Origin: Alphaproteobacteria bacterium
Lineage (GTDB): Bacteria > Pseudomonadota > Alphaproteobacteria > Micavibrionales > Micavibrionaceae
Assembly (NCBI GenBank): GCA_003245575.1
Contig: QKCR01000061.1
Span: 1-64,000, forward strand
DNA length: 64,000 nucleotides
Reading direction: 5' to 3'
The notes beneath the pieces were generated by a model. That model was not told the DNA's origin and ran no database searches. It worked only from the letters and a program-made list of their open reading frames with translations. Made by a program: the position numbers and the translations under genes. Positions 9,744 to 20,519 of the stretch are shown piece after piece; the first letter of the stretch is position 1, and each line of letters opens with the position of its first letter.

Positions 9744-10760
9744 TTAAATCATGGTCGCAGGGTTAAGTGCCTTGCGGCCTTTACGAATCTCAAAATGCAA
9801 CTGTGGGCTATCAACATGTCCAGTAGCCCCGACAGTCCCGAGCGTCTGCCCACGCCTCACTACATCACCTTTTTTCGCCAGCATCTTGTCCAGATGCGCA
9901 TAAGCCGTCACATACCCGCCGCTGTGGCGCACCAGAACCAAATTGCCGTACCCGTCAATTTCATTGCCTGAATACACAACCGTACCGTTCTCGGCGGCAC
10001 GCACCCCTGTCCCTTTCGGCGCTTTGATATTGATCCCGTCATTATGTAGCCCGTCCTTTTTTGGCCCGTATGAAGAAATCACCTTACCCGAAACAGGGCG
10101 CAGGAATCCTGAACCGCTACGTTGAGGCGGCTGCGTACTTGCCAAAACTTTTGGCGGTGGAGATGGAGGCTTGGCAACGCTGCCCTGAATTGTTCCGGCA
10201 CCGGACCCCGAAGAGGGTTGAGACTTCTGCGAAGAAACTTTCTGCGTCGGCAGAGACTCGGATTGCACACGATCGACCTTCGCCGTTTGCCCGAATACCG
10301 GTGCAGGAGTGGATTTTGCAACAACAGCCGTCCGCTCAGGACGCAACCCCGGAATCCGTAGGCTCTGACCGGTAGAGATAATATAAGGGCTACGCAATCT
10401 GTTAAGGGATGCCAGTTCTGTTGTGGTGGTATCAAAGATACGAGAGACGCGATAAAGCGTATCACCCTTTTGAACCGTATAAGTTCGCGGCTTGGGAATT
10501 CGCACGCGCGTTCCGGCCTTGACGTTATAAGGTGGGCGTAAATTATTAAGGTCCAGCAAATCGCGCAATTCAACCCGATAGGATTGCGCGACACCATATA
10601 AAGTTTCACCGGATTGAATGGTATGAATGCCGAAATCCTTGTTATGGACGGACTCACCATATTGATGAACAGCCACCCCGCCGCCCGACTGGGCACAAGA
10701 CGACACCACGATCAAGGAAACCGCCAAAAGTAAACCTGTCTTGACTTTCTTCCCCGTCAT
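9744..10760 (-). CDS. lipoprotein with two LysM repeats and M23 peptidase (NlpD/EnvC-like)
   Basis: 'VVSSCAQ' lipobox; 'HTIQSGETLYGVAQSYRV', 'YTVQKGDTLYRVSRIF'; 'HLDKMLAKKGDVVRRGQTLGTVGATGHVDSPQLHFEIRKG'. Confidence 0.93.
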   Translation of the reverse strand: MTGKKVKTGLLLAVSLIVVSSCAQSGGGVAVHQYGESVHNKDFGIHTIQSGETLYGVAQSYRVELRDLLDLNNLRPPYNVKAGTRVRIPKPRTYTVQKGDTLYRVSRIFDTTTTELASLNRLRSPYIISTGQSLRIPGLRPERTAVVAKSTPAPVFGQTAKVDRVQSESLPTQKVSSQKSQPSSGSGAGTIQGSVAKPPSPPPKVLASTQPPQRSGSGFLRPVSGKVISSYGPKKDGLHNDGINIKAPKGTGVRAAENGTVVYSGNEIDGYGNLVLVRHSGGYVTAYAHLDKMLAKKGDVVRRGQTLGTVGATGHVDSPQLHFEIRKGRKALNPATMI

Positions 10761-11456
10761 CTATGCCGTCAACTCCTCCAGATCTTCTTGCGTATAAGAA
10801 TTGTTCCGCGGAACATCAGGTAATAATGGCACAAAACGCACTGGTAATAAATTCTGAACTCCGAAAACTTCTTCGGATTCTTTTTTATACAGTTTCAAAT
10901 TCTGGGTCTGCCCCTGCGCGCCCACAGGAATAATCATCATCCCGCCGATTTTGAGTTGCGCGAGTAAAGCAACAGGAGGTTCTCCCTCACAAGAGGCGGT
11001 AACAATAATGCGATCAAAACTCTGCCCCCCTTGTTGGGTCGCAGGCCACCCCTTCATCCCGTCACCGGCCAATGTCGTAATATTGCGCAGCTTCAATTCA
11101 TTGAAACGCTGCTCTGCCAGCTCCAGAAGAGGCTTATGTCTTTCGATTGTATAAACGCGCCGTGCAAGCTGTGCCAGAACAGCCGCCTGATACCCCGAAC
11201 CTGTCCCGATCTCGAGGACCGTATGCGTTTTCTCGATTTGTAACTTGTCTGTCATATAGGCGACGATATAGGGCTGCGAAATCGTTTGCCCCAACCCGAT
11301 AGGCACAGCCTGATCTTCATAGGCATGATCCTGAAAATGCGGCGGAATAAAGAAATCGCGCGGCGTGCGCTCCATTGCACTGAGCACGTCAGTGTTGGTA
11401 ATGCCCGCTTGGCGCAAACCGATAATCAATCGGATAATCGAAGCATCAGGCGTCAT
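10761..11456 (-). CDS. pcm: protein-L-isoaspartate O-methyltransferase
   Basis: 'AVPIGLGQTISQPYIVAYMTD', 'VLEIGTGSGYQAAVLAQL'. Confidence 0.93.
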   Translation of the reverse strand: MTPDASIIRLIIGLRQAGITNTDVLSAMERTPRDFFIPPHFQDHAYEDQAVPIGLGQTISQPYIVAYMTDKLQIEKTHTVLEIGTGSGYQAAVLAQLARRVYTIERHKPLLELAEQRFNELKLRNITTLAGDGMKGWPATQQGGQSFDRIIVTASCEGEPPVALLAQLKIGGMMIIPVGAQGQTQNLKLYKKESEEVFGVQNLLPVRFVPLLPDVPRNNSYTQEDLEELTA

Positions 11457-11460
11457 AGGC

Positions 11461-12255
11461 TTATTCGCCCCCCAGCATTTTATTCAAACTGGTATGACAG
11501 GTCCAATTGGTTAAAACGGGAGAAATCGAAATATCTCCGCGTGAGAGAACATCCAAGTCATTCTCGGCAGAGTCGGCAATTTCAGGAGAATAATCGCGAC
11601 GGAACTGTGTCATGACACGCATTTTTGTCGGCTCATTATGATCGACCTTAATCCGTTCGACAATTGTCTGATGGCGCAATGGAACCCAGTGAATTTTTGA
11701 GCCACCTTTGGCAGTCACATGGGGGAAATTGACATTCATCACAGCATGGTCAGGCCATTCTTTGGCAAATATTTCCAAACACACCTGATCCATCATCTCT
11801 TTGGCGACATCAAAACTAATCTGACGTTCTTCACCATAAAGTTGGCTAAATGCAATCGCAGGGATATGATGAAGGCCGGCTTCAAACGCCGCTCCGAAAG
11901 TTCCGGAGTACGTAATTGCATGTCCTGCATTCTGCCCATGATTAATCCCAGAGATTACCAAATCAGGCCACGCATCTTTCATCGCATGATGAAGACCGAA
12001 AATCACGCAATCAGTCGGTGTCCCGCCAATCGCATATCGCCCTTCACCGCGCTGCTCGACATCAAAATGCTGGTGAAGCGTAATAGATCGCGCTTTGCCG
12101 GAATGCTCATGCATCGGGGCACACACGACAACTTCAGCAAACTTCTTGCGCGCATAATCTTCGAGTACGGCAAACCCTTCGGCATCAATCCCGTCATCAT
12201 TCACGAGCAAAACTCGAAATGACGAAGGATGTTTATCTCTGAGTGAACCGAACAT
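11461..12255 (-). CDS. surE: 5'/3'-nucleotidase SurE
   Basis: 'LLVNDDGIDAEGF', 'YAIGGTPTDCVIFG', 'VISGINHGQNAG..TYSGTFGAAFE'. Confidence 0.95.
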   Translation of the reverse strand: MFGSLRDKHPSSFRVLLVNDDGIDAEGFAVLEDYARKKFAEVVVCAPMHEHSGKARSITLHQHFDVEQRGEGRYAIGGTPTDCVIFGLHHAMKDAWPDLVISGINHGQNAGHAITYSGTFGAAFEAGLHHIPAIAFSQLYGEERQISFDVAKEMMDQVCLEIFAKEWPDHAVMNVNFPHVTAKGGSKIHWVPLRHQTIVERIKVDHNEPTKMRVMTQFRRDYSPEIADSAENDLDVLSRGDISISPVLTNWTCHTSLNKMLGGE

Positions 12256-12260
12256 AAAAA

Positions 12261-13541
12261 TTAAGCTCCTTTAACGATTTTCTCGATACCGCCCATATAT
12301 GGTTTCAGAGCATTCGGCACAAATATTCCGCCGTCCTGAGGGTCATAGTAATTTTCCATGACAGCCACCAGCGCGCGCCCGACAGCAACACCGGAACCGT
12401 TCAGTGTATGAACAAATTCGGTGTCTTTAGCTCCGGCGCGTTTAAAACGAGTTTTCATACGGCGGGATTGAATATCTCCACAGTTGGAACAACTCGAAAT
12501 TTCACGGTATTTATTTTGGGACGGAACCCAAACTTCCAAATCATAAGTTTTGCGGGACGCAAAACCAATATCTCCACCACACAGAACAATCGTCCGGAAC
12601 GGCAATTCAAGTTTTTTGAGAATATTCTCTGCACAGCCTGTCATGCGCTGATGCTCGGCTTCCGAATCCTCAGGCTTCACGATACTCACCATCTCGACCT
12701 TATAGAATTGGTGCTGACGGATCATCCCGCGGGTATCTTTCCCCGCAGAACCCGCTTCTTTGCGGAAACATGGGGTGTAAGCACACACACGGATCGGGAA
12801 ATCACCCTCTTCCAGAATTTCTTCGCGCACCATATTGGTCAAAACAACCTCAGCCGTCGGAATGAGCCAACGCCCGTCAGTGGTTCCGAACTGGTCATCA
12901 CGAAACTTCGGCAATTGGGTTGTGCCATACATCACGTCATCATTCACCAGTAACGGTGGATTGATCTCTGTATAACCATGCTCCATCGTATGCGTATCCA
13001 GCATAAACTGAGCCAAAGCCCGCTCTAGACGTGCAATGCCCGCTTTCTCAATTACAAAGCGAGTTCCTGCAACTTTGGCTGCCGTTTCAAAATCAAGCAT
13101 CCCCAGCGCTTCACCGATCTCAACATGGTCGGGAACGGATGCATTCGGATTTTTAGGCTCTCCGTGACGACGCACTTCCACGTTATCATCTTCACTCGCC
13201 CCGTCCGGCGTATCATCCGCCAACAAGTTAGGAATAGACGACAACAGATCAGTCAGTTCATCTGCGGCCTTGCGCTCTTGTTCCTCCAAAGACGCCATCT
13301 TGTCTTTGAGTGTTGCAACTTCATCCATCAAAGCTTGCGCATCACCGCCCTTTGATTTCACAGCACCGATCTCTTTAGACGCTTCATTGCGACGAGACTG
13401 CAGAGCTTGTAATTCGGTCTGCAAGGACCTCCGAGACTCATCCAATGCCAAAATCGCAGGCGTTTGTGGAGACAGACCACGGCGCGCCCAGTTTTTGTCG
13501 TAATATTCCGGATTGTCGCGTAAAGCTTTCAAATCGTGCAT
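12261..13541 (-). CDS. serS: seryl-tRNA synthetase
   Basis: class II aaRS motifs; '[29 protein letters not shown]', '[21 protein letters not shown]'. Confidence 0.97.
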   Translation of the reverse strand: MHDLKALRDNPEYYDKNWARRGLSPQTPAILALDESRRSLQTELQALQSRRNEASKEIGAVKSKGGDAQALMDEVATLKDKMASLEEQERKAADELTDLLSSIPNLLADDTPDGASEDDNVEVRRHGEPKNPNASVPDHVEIGEALGMLDFETAAKVAGTRFVIEKAGIARLERALAQFMLDTHTMEHGYTEINPPLLVNDDVMYGTTQLPKFRDDQFGTTDGRWLIPTAEVVLTNMVREEILEEGDFPIRVCAYTPCFRKEAGSAGKDTRGMIRQHQFYKVEMVSIVKPEDSEAEHQRMTGCAENILKKLELPFRTIVLCGGDIGFASRKTYDLEVWVPSQNKYREISSCSNCGDIQSRRMKTRFKRAGAKDTEFVHTLNGSGVAVGRALVAVMENYYDPQDGGIFVPNALKPYMGGIEKIVKGA

Positions 13542-13635
13542 AACTTTGTATCCTATACTGTAATTTATCGGTTCGCAGTTTATATAAAATAGAAAGCGAA
13601 AGCCACCCGAAACAAGAAAAACAAAACAGATATTT

Positions 13636-14520
13636 ATGTCGCAATCGACGCATACATTAGAAAACGTGTTTGAGCTGATAAAACCCGATCAGATCACGAC
13701 ACCGCTTGTGCTGGACTCACCGCACTCGGGAACTCACTATCCGGATGACTTTGCTTTTTCCTGCCCTTTGGAAACATTGCGAGCCTTCGAAGATCAGTTG
13801 GTTGACGAGCTATTTGAAGACGCTGCGTCTCAAAACAATATTCCGTTTTTGAAAGCCCTGTTCCCGCGGACCTACATCGACCCCAACCGCGCAGAACATG
13901 ATATTCCGCTTCACATGATAGACGGGCGCTGGCCGCATCCGACCACCCCCAGCGCACGGGCCGACGCAGGCCACGGCCTAATCCGCGAGACCATCGGCAC
14001 GCATAAACTCAAACTCTATGCCCGCAAACTCTCGGTCGCAGAGGTCGAACGCCGCATAACGGACTATTATCGTCCTTACCACACGACTCTTGCAAAAACC
14101 CTAGACCGGACTCATGAAGACATGGGATTTTATCTGCATATTGATTGCCATTCGATGACCTCGACGATGATTGCCCCTTTCCACCCTACACAAATACCCG
14201 ACTTTATTATCGGTGACATGGACGGAACCAGTTGCGGTATTGCCTTTCGCCGCACGCTTCAGATGACCTTAATCAAGATGGGCTATCACGTTGCCGTCAA
14301 TATTCCCTATAAAGGCGTCGAAATCGTCAGACGGTATGGCGATCCTGCCAGAGGCCGCCACAGTCTCCAGCTCGAAATGAACAAGTCGCTTTATCTGGAT
14401 AGTAACAACGAAAAAATAGAAAAGAAATTCAACAAATTAAAAAGCGATCTTGAGAATTTGATTCAGGAAATGAGAAGCGCTCTAACCGCCCACATCACAC
14501 CAATGGCAGCGGATGAGTAA
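13636..14520 (+). CDS. N-formylglutamate amidohydrolase family protein
   Basis: '[17 protein letters not shown]', '[12 protein letters not shown]', 'GHGLIRE'. Confidence 0.85.
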   Translation: MSQSTHTLENVFELIKPDQITTPLVLDSPHSGTHYPDDFAFSCPLETLRAFEDQLVDELFEDAASQNNIPFLKALFPRTYIDPNRAEHDIPLHMIDGRWPHPTTPSARADAGHGLIRETIGTHKLKLYARKLSVAEVERRITDYYRPYHTTLAKTLDRTHEDMGFYLHIDCHSMTSTMIAPFHPTQIPDFIIGDMDGTSCGIAFRRTLQMTLIKMGYHVAVNIPYKGVEIVRRYGDPARGRHSLQLEMNKSLYLDSNNEKIEKKFNKLKSDLENLIQEMRSALTAHITPMAADE

Positions 14521-15181
14521 ACACCGTATCGAAACTCTTTTTCAAAGCCACATCAACATCTTGCAGAGACACATTCTGCCCCAGCGCCTTAAGGGAAGTC
14601 ACGCCAAACTCCTTGATACCGCACGGAACAATCCCGTTAAAATGGCTTAAATCAGGATCAACATTAATCGAAACCCCGTGAAACGTGACCCAGTGCCTAA
14701 CCCGAACACCGAGTGCCGCAATCTTGGCCTCTTGACCATTCCCAAGATCAACCCAAATCCCGACACGACCCTCGCGACGCTCACCCCGCACATCAAACTC
14801 GGCAAGTGCCCGAATAACCCACTCTTCTAATTGCCAAACATATTTTTTAATATCAGGAACTTGCTGCCGTTTCTTTAAGTCTTGAATCACATACCCGATG
14901 CGCTGCCCCGGCCCATGATACGTATATTGCCCACCGCGTCCCGTGTCATAAACAGGAAATCTCGGATTGAGCAAATCCTCGGCCTTGGCACTCGTCCCCG
15001 CCGTATAAAGCGGCGGATGCTCCAAAAGCCACACAGCCTCATCGGCTGCACCGGAGCGCACATCTGCAACGCGCTGCTCCATCCATGAAACAGCCTCCAC
15101 ATAGTCAACGGGTTTTTCGGAAATAATCCAGTCCATAAGCGAAGATGTACCTTGATTGGGAGTGACCTGCAAGCCCAACAC
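14495..15181 (-). CDS. lipB: octanoyltransferase LipB
   Basis: '[18 protein letters not shown]', '[22 protein letters not shown]'; true start may be ATG at 15136. Confidence 0.93.
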   Translation of the reverse strand: MLGLQVTPNQGTSSLMDWIISEKPVDYVEAVSWMEQRVADVRSGAADEAVWLLEHPPLYTAGTSAKAEDLLNPRFPVYDTGRGGQYTYHGPGQRIGYVIQDLKKRQQVPDIKKYVWQLEEWVIRALAEFDVRGERREGRVGIWVDLGNGQEAKIAALGVRVRHWVTFHGVSINVDPDLSHFNGIVPCGIKEFGVTSLKALGQNVSLQDVDVALKKSFDTVFTHPLPLV

Positions 15182-15190
15182 AAGAAAAAC

Positions 15191-16462
15191 CTACTCCGCA
15201 GCGGACGCCAATGGCATTGATCTCTCAACCAAGCGGGAAAAATAAGCACCGCCTATTTTTATCAGCTCGTCATTAAAGTCATAACGGTCATTATGTAATG
15301 ATCTGTTATGTGGACTTTGAGGATCGGAAGTCGCCTGCCCCAAAAAGACAAAAGCTCCCGGAATATGTTTCAAGAACACGCCGAAATCTTCGCCGCCCAT
15401 GCACGGGTCATAATCCGTAATCACATTATGATCGCCGACAACTTCACTGGCGACAGCCGAACAGAATGCGACACAACGTGCATCATTAACTGTCGGATCA
15501 TTCTCCCCCGCAAAGTAACATGTCGCTGTTGCAGAGTGACTGGACGCAATCAGGTTACAGATTTCTTCAATCCTGCGAATGACATATTCACGAGTTTTCT
15601 GATCCAACGCTCGTATAGTTCCGGAAAATTTGACATACTCGGGAATAACGCTATAGGCACCTGTCCCACCATTAATATTTGTCACAGAGATAACCGCAGG
15701 CGAAGACGGTGACAGCTCACGGCTAATGATACTTTGGATTTGCGACACGATATATGTTGCGACAATCACAGGATCAACTGTCAAATGGGGCATAGCCCCA
15801 TGACCGCCGCGCCCTCTAATGGTAACATCAAACCTGTCAACGGACGCCAACATCCCGCCTGTCCGCATGGCGACTTTTCCAACCTGTAACGACGGCCAGT
15901 TATGAACACCATAAATCGCGTCCATAGGGTGTGACTGTAACAAGCCCTCTTCAATCATTTTGGCGGCCCCTGAATCAGCAACCTCTTCAGCAGGCTGGAA
16001 AATCAACTTAACAGTTCCGTCAAAATTCCGTGTTTCAGAGAGATATTTGGCTGCCGCCAACAAAGTCGCAGTATGTCCGTCGTGACCGCAAGCGTGCATT
16101 TTCCCTTGAGAACGAGAGGCATATGGTAAACTGGTTTTTTCCTCAACTTCCAAAGCGTCAAAGTCAGCCCTCAAGCCAATTGTCTTTCGGCTGGAATTGG
16201 CTTGCCCCGTAATCGTGGCAACGATACCTGTTGCAGCCCACCCGCGTTCATATTCAATATGCCATTCATCCAATTTTTTAGCGATCAAATCACTGGCGAA
16301 CTCTTCCTCATAGGCAACTTGCGGATGTTCATGCAAAGCATGACGGCATTGGGACAGCTCGTCAAAGGACTGGTCCATAGCATCAAAAATCCCCCTCATC
16401 TGCTCGTCCGGTTGACAATGGGACGAAGAGCTTTGATGAAGTGCCTGACTAACCACTGACAT
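15191..16462 (-). CDS. M20-family amidohydrolase/deacylase
   Basis: 'GLRADFDALEVEE', 'GKMHACGHDGHTATLLAAAKYL', 'MGGEDFGVFLKHIPGAFVFLG'. Confidence 0.9.
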   Translation of the reverse strand: MSVVSQALHQSSSSHCQPDEQMRGIFDAMDQSFDELSQCRHALHEHPQVAYEEEFASDLIAKKLDEWHIEYERGWAATGIVATITGQANSSRKTIGLRADFDALEVEEKTSLPYASRSQGKMHACGHDGHTATLLAAAKYLSETRNFDGTVKLIFQPAEEVADSGAAKMIEEGLLQSHPMDAIYGVHNWPSLQVGKVAMRTGGMLASVDRFDVTIRGRGGHGAMPHLTVDPVIVATYIVSQIQSIISRELSPSSPAVISVTNINGGTGAYSVIPEYVKFSGTIRALDQKTREYVIRRIEEICNLIASSHSATATCYFAGENDPTVNDARCVAFCSAVASEVVGDHNVITDYDPCMGGEDFGVFLKHIPGAFVFLGQATSDPQSPHNRSLHNDRYDFNDELIKIGGAYFSRLVERSMPLASAAE

Positions 16463-17768
16463 ATTTCTTTACCCCTTGTTGAGAAGAATAGGATGTAAGA
16501 ACATCCGAAAAACTATTCAGAAAACGGTCACAAATTTCGCGGGTAATCGTCAAAGGTGGCAACACACGCAAAACAGATCCCTGACGACCGCCTCGTTCGA
16601 TAATAATCTGATGTTCCAACATACCGCGCTTCATATCCATAGCAGCCGCCCCGGGATCAGGAAGATGTTTACTGACCTCCACGCCAATATACAGACCTTT
16701 CCCCCGAACTTCACCCAGAATGTCACTATAATTCTGACATAATCCACGCAATTGCTCCGAGAGGTACTCGCCTTGCACGGCTGCATTCTCGACCAACTTG
16801 TCTTTTGCAATCGTCTCTAGCAACGCTTGCCCCGCCGTCATAGCATATTGCTGACCTCGAAATGTGCCGATATGCGTTCCAGGTGTCCAACAGTTCATCG
16901 CGCTGGTAAATGCAATCAACGCCATCGGAAATCCGCCGCCTATGCCTTTTGAAATCGCGATAATATCAGGCTGCACATCATAGAAATCCGCACAGAACCA
17001 ATGCCCACACCGACCGAGACCGGCTTGAATCTCATCAAATATCAAAACAATACCAAACTCGTCGCAAATCTTGCGCAGTTCTTGGATAAAGCGTTTCGGA
17101 GCAATGACCGTTCCGCCCTCTCCTTGAATAGGCTCGATCAACATAGCTCCGGGAACTCCGGTACCTGAGTGATCATCCTCGAGCATAAGTCTCAATTGCG
17201 CCAAACAGAAATCTGTCGCGCTCTCTTCGGTTTGAAACCCTTCGGGAAAACGATACGGGTAAGGATATGGAACAAAGGTCACATCACGCGTGACATTTAG
17301 CCCCGCTGCCCGTAAAGAATTGTTGGATGTCACAGACAGCGCACCTTGAGACATGCCGTGATACCCGCCATGAAATGCAAATATGCCCTTACGTCCAGTC
17401 TTGATCGCAGCCAATTTCAAAGCGGCTTCTATTGAATCGCCCCCCGTCGGCCCACAAAAGTGAACACGAATGTCTGACTTGTCTTTAAAGGGCAAGCGTG
17501 GCAACAAAGTTTGTACAAAATCCGATTCAGAAGATGTCCGCAAATCCAGATGGTTCATCAACGGATTGGCAACACCTGCAATAGCTGCTTGAATGGCGGG
17601 GTGGTTATGCCCCAAGAGCAAAGTCCCTGCCCCGCACAAAAAATCAAGATATGGCGTGCCGTCTTCATCATACATGAAGAACGACTCCGCCGATTTAAAC
17701 ACATGAGGAACTGCTTTGGAGTAGCTGCGAGCACCCGACTCCCATGGAAATCCACTCATAACACACAC
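16449..17768 (-). CDS. class III aminotransferase, diaminobutyrate-2-oxoglutarate transaminase (EctB)-like
   Basis: 'YLDFLCGAGTLLLGHNHPAI', 'EPIQGEGG', 'LIFDEIQAGLGRCGHWF', 'ISKGIGGGFPMAL'. Confidence 0.85.
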   Translation of the reverse strand: MCVMSGFPWESGARSYSKAVPHVFKSAESFFMYDEDGTPYLDFLCGAGTLLLGHNHPAIQAAIAGVANPLMNHLDLRTSSESDFVQTLLPRLPFKDKSDIRVHFCGPTGGDSIEAALKLAAIKTGRKGIFAFHGGYHGMSQGALSVTSNNSLRAAGLNVTRDVTFVPYPYPYRFPEGFQTEESATDFCLAQLRLMLEDDHSGTGVPGAMLIEPIQGEGGTVIAPKRFIQELRKICDEFGIVLIFDEIQAGLGRCGHWFCADFYDVQPDIIAISKGIGGGFPMALIAFTSAMNCWTPGTHIGTFRGQQYAMTAGQALLETIAKDKLVENAAVQGEYLSEQLRGLCQNYSDILGEVRGKGLYIGVEVSKHLPDPGAAAMDMKRGMLEHQIIIERGGRQGSVLRVLPPLTITREICDRFLNSFSDVLTSYSSQQGVKKYVSG

Positions 17769-17789
17769 CCTCTGTTATGTTGTTTTATA

Positions 17790-18689
17790 TTACTTTGTAC
17801 CATAACCTAACTTCGGAATATTTGTCCCCGGAGCAGCAGAGAATTGAGGCGCTTTAGCGGCACGCAATTGCTCGAGATCCTGAGACATATATCCCGGTGC
17901 AGGAATACCGTGGTCATACATAGATGCCAATGCTTTCAAGTGTGGCAGATATTCATTCGCCAAAGAGAAGTCGCTCAAGTCCAAAGGAATCTTTATCCCC
18001 TTACGCTCGACATATCCTTTTTCGATTGCATCCAAAACCAGCTTCGCATTCTGAGCCACAGCCTCCTGGTCAAGGCGCAAATAGATAAAACCATATCCCA
18101 AAGCTTCAGGTGTTTTATCGGCAGGCAATTCTGCAACCTGCAACTCTTCCAATTTTCCACGAGGCATAAACTTCACCCAAGTCATGTCTTCATGAAGCAT
18201 TTTAACAACTTTAATAGCAGTAGGATCATCATCCACTTCCGCATAAACAAAGCGAAGATTTTCTTCTTTCAAATATGCCATCACAGCTTGGGAAGAAATC
18301 ATGATTTGGTACAAACCATATCCCAAAGCGCTTTTGGTTCTTTCACCACCCGGAGCTTTCGGGAAGTGTGTTTGACCAATCTCCGTCCAATGCTGTTCAG
18401 GCATATCTGGGTCTTGCTTTTGGAATGCGCCGGAAGAGCCGACCAACATACGCTGATCTGTTTCGATCAGGAACATATCGCCGCGACGAACGCAGTCAGG
18501 AGTGAGGTCAACACGATAGGCATAATTTTGGTGATCGTGCGCGCCGTAAAATGCAACAACATTGTCTACATCTGACGGGTTAGAAAATCTGAAACGAAAA
18601 GCGGCCGGCAAACCTGCTGCCGGATTCGTGACAACTGCGTTAAAAGGTAGCGGTTCAGCAGTCACTGTTGATTTGGTTACGTCGTTCAC
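17790..18689 (-). CDS. GNAT-like acyltransferase (divergent)
   Basis: C-terminal 'FVYAEVDDDPTAIKVVKMLHEDMTWVKF' resembles the GNAT C-terminal motif; GTG at 18689 preceded by AGGAG preferred over ORF-track start 18752. Confidence 0.5.
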   Translation of the reverse strand: MNDVTKSTVTAEPLPFNAVVTNPAAGLPAAFRFRFSNPSDVDNVVAFYGAHDHQNYAYRVDLTPDCVRRGDMFLIETDQRMLVGSSGAFQKQDPDMPEQHWTEIGQTHFPKAPGGERTKSALGYGLYQIMISSQAVMAYLKEENLRFVYAEVDDDPTAIKVVKMLHEDMTWVKFMPRGKLEELQVAELPADKTPEALGYGFIYLRLDQEAVAQNAKLVLDAIEKGYVERKGIKIPLDLSDFSLANEYLPHLKALASMYDHGIPAPGYMSQDLEQLRAAKAPQFSAAPGTNIPKLGYGTK

Positions 18690-18889
18690 TTTAGTACTCC
18701 TATGTAAAGTTATCGGCGATAGATTGGTAATGTTTCCTAGGAGTCGCGACAAGTTTTTTCTGTAATGCAGCGCACCATATCAAAATTTACATATTGCAAA
18801 GTTGCGCTCCGCATTTTCTTCACAGGACATCTTTCCTTTTATGCTTGCAACGCCCCACCCTATTTGATAGAAACTGCCCACCCCAATTC

Positions 18890-18976
18890 GCGGCCATGGC
18901 GGAATTGGTAGACGCGCAACGTTGAGGTCGTTGTGGGCATTAGCCCGTGGAAGTTCGAGTCTTCTTGGCCGCACCA
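18890..18976 (+). tRNA. tRNA-Leu(GAG)
   Basis: acceptor GCGGCCA/TGGCCGC, D-loop GGAATTGGTAGACGC, anticodon arm CAACG-TTGAGGT-CGTTG, long variable arm, GTTCGAGTC, encoded CCA. Confidence 0.95.
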
Positions 18977-19004
18977 TCTCTTATATATAGAGATTGAAAG
19001 CAAC

Positions 19005-19748
19005 ATGCGCTTAAACGTATTTCTTCAAAGAGCAGGTATCGGCAGCCGACGCGAGGCAGAACGAATCGTGGCGGACGGTCGCGTGACTGTAAATGGTCAA
19101 AAGGCGACCGCGACAACCCCTGTCGAGGACGGTGACAAGGTCAAAGTTGACGGCAAGCCTGTAACAATTGATACAGCTCCCCTACCACGCCTGTTTATGC
19201 TCTATAAACCTTTGGACTACCTTGTAACAACTTCGGACAACGAAGGGCGCAAGACAGTCTTTGAACTCCCTGCTCTGAATAAAAAAGGCCTGCCGCGCTT
19301 GATGAATGTCGGGCGTTTGGACGTGAACTCCGAGGGGCTTCTTCTATTTTCCAGCGACGGCCCACTGGCTCAGGCCATGATGTCTCCTGAAATTGGACTA
19401 GAAAGAACGTACCGCATTCGTATCCACGGCCGCCTGAAACCCTATCAAATCGAGCATCTCGGCAAAGGGGTTGTCTCAAACGGCATTCGCTATCGCGGCG
19501 CGCAGGTGGAAGAAGAGAAAGAACCGACAGGCCGTAACACTTGGTACAAAATCGTCCTGACCGAAGGCAAAAACCGTGAGATCAGAAAACTCATGGAACA
19601 TTTCGGCTGCGTGGTGAACCGCCTGATCCGCCAAAGCTACGGACCGTTTAATCTCGGCGACATGAAACAAGGCGATATGCGCGAAATCCCACCACATAAA
19701 GTCGAAGCCCTGATCGAAGATCTAAAAAAACGCGGCGCGAAGCTTTAA
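19005..19748 (+). CDS. rluB: RsuA/RluB-family pseudouridine synthase
   Basis: S4 domain 'MRLNVFLQRAGIGSRREAERIVADGRVTVNG'; 'VGRLDVNSEGLLLFSSDG'; ATG 19005 rather than ORF-track 18933, which overlaps the tRNA. Confidence 0.85.
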   Translation: MRLNVFLQRAGIGSRREAERIVADGRVTVNGQKATATTPVEDGDKVKVDGKPVTIDTAPLPRLFMLYKPLDYLVTTSDNEGRKTVFELPALNKKGLPRLMNVGRLDVNSEGLLLFSSDGPLAQAMMSPEIGLERTYRIRIHGRLKPYQIEHLGKGVVSNGIRYRGAQVEEEKEPTGRNTWYKIVLTEGKNREIRKLMEHFGCVVNRLIRQSYGPFNLGDMKQGDMREIPPHKVEALIEDLKKRGAKL

Positions 19749-19788
19749 TTTTATTGATAGATTTTCCAATTTTCCTTAAACCATCCAT

Positions 19789-20310
19789 ATGGAAACAGTT
19801 GAAAGCTTCACATCGGCAGCACAGTTCGATGAACCCGTAACCGACAGGGTCTTTACATTTATTGTCGATAAAAGCACCGGATTATGCTTGGCACAACTCC
19901 GCAGCGATGACGATACATGGAGTCTGACTGGTGGTTTGGTTGATCCGGGAGAAACGCCATTGGAAGCTCTTCGCCGTGAATGTTTTGAAGAGATCGGATT
20001 CATTCCCTCAGATATAAAAGAGATTTACGGATCATTTGTAAAAAACGAACGTGGAGAAGATAAATATTGCCGGATTTTTCTGGCCACCGTCGAGGATGCA
20101 AAGGCTCTGACCTTCTCGCCCTGTCCGGTAGAAGTGCTGGAGTTAAGATGGGTTTCTCATACTCATTGGCCGACACCACCGCACCCCGAGATGGTCAAGC
20201 TTTTACAAAACCAGAAAATTATTTCGCATTTGAATCTCTACACCCTCTCCTCACAGGTTCCTTTAGGTATATCTGCTCCCGCTCCTGCTCCAATCGGCAG
20301 ATGCCCATAA
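19789..20310 (+). CDS. NUDIX hydrolase
   Basis: Nudix-like box 'GGLVDPGETPLEALRRECFEEIGF'. Confidence 0.88.
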   Translation: METVESFTSAAQFDEPVTDRVFTFIVDKSTGLCLAQLRSDDDTWSLTGGLVDPGETPLEALRRECFEEIGFIPSDIKEIYGSFVKNERGEDKYCRIFLATVEDAKALTFSPCPVEVLELRWVSHTHWPTPPHPEMVKLLQNQKIISHLNLYTLSSQVPLGISAPAPAPIGRCP

Positions 20311-20438
20311 AATATGTTAAACGTTTCGGGTCCATGCGCCATCAGGCTATGACCCGATACACGGTCAGAAAATTTCAAATGAAGAAGGCTCTCCGTAATT
20401 ATAAAGACACGCTGCACCGCATCCAATCCTCCCCTTGA
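20301..20438 (+). CDS. possible 45-aa basic small protein
   Basis: ATG overlaps the NUDIX stop (ATGCCCATAA); MPIKYVKRFGSMRHQAMTRYTVRKFQMKKALRNYKDTLHRIQSSP; visible only inside the longer out-of-frame ORF 20067..20438. Confidence 0.25.
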   Translation: MPIKYVKRFGSMRHQAMTRYTVRKFQMKKALRNYKDTLHRIQSSP

Positions 20439-20519
20439 AAAAAATATGCAAATCTGGTCTGTTAGCGCCAATTATCAAATCAAAACCAATACCAAATTCT
20501 TACAGCAAGGAAACACGCC

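Noticed and set aside
17844-18575. 243-aa plus-strand ORF opposite the GNAT-like gene
   Set aside because: Sense frame has RBS-preceded start and GNAT-like motif; plus-strand translation is H/F/R-rich with no domain
18780-18977. 65-aa minus-strand ORF over tRNA-Leu
   Set aside because: Covers the tRNA gene; spurious
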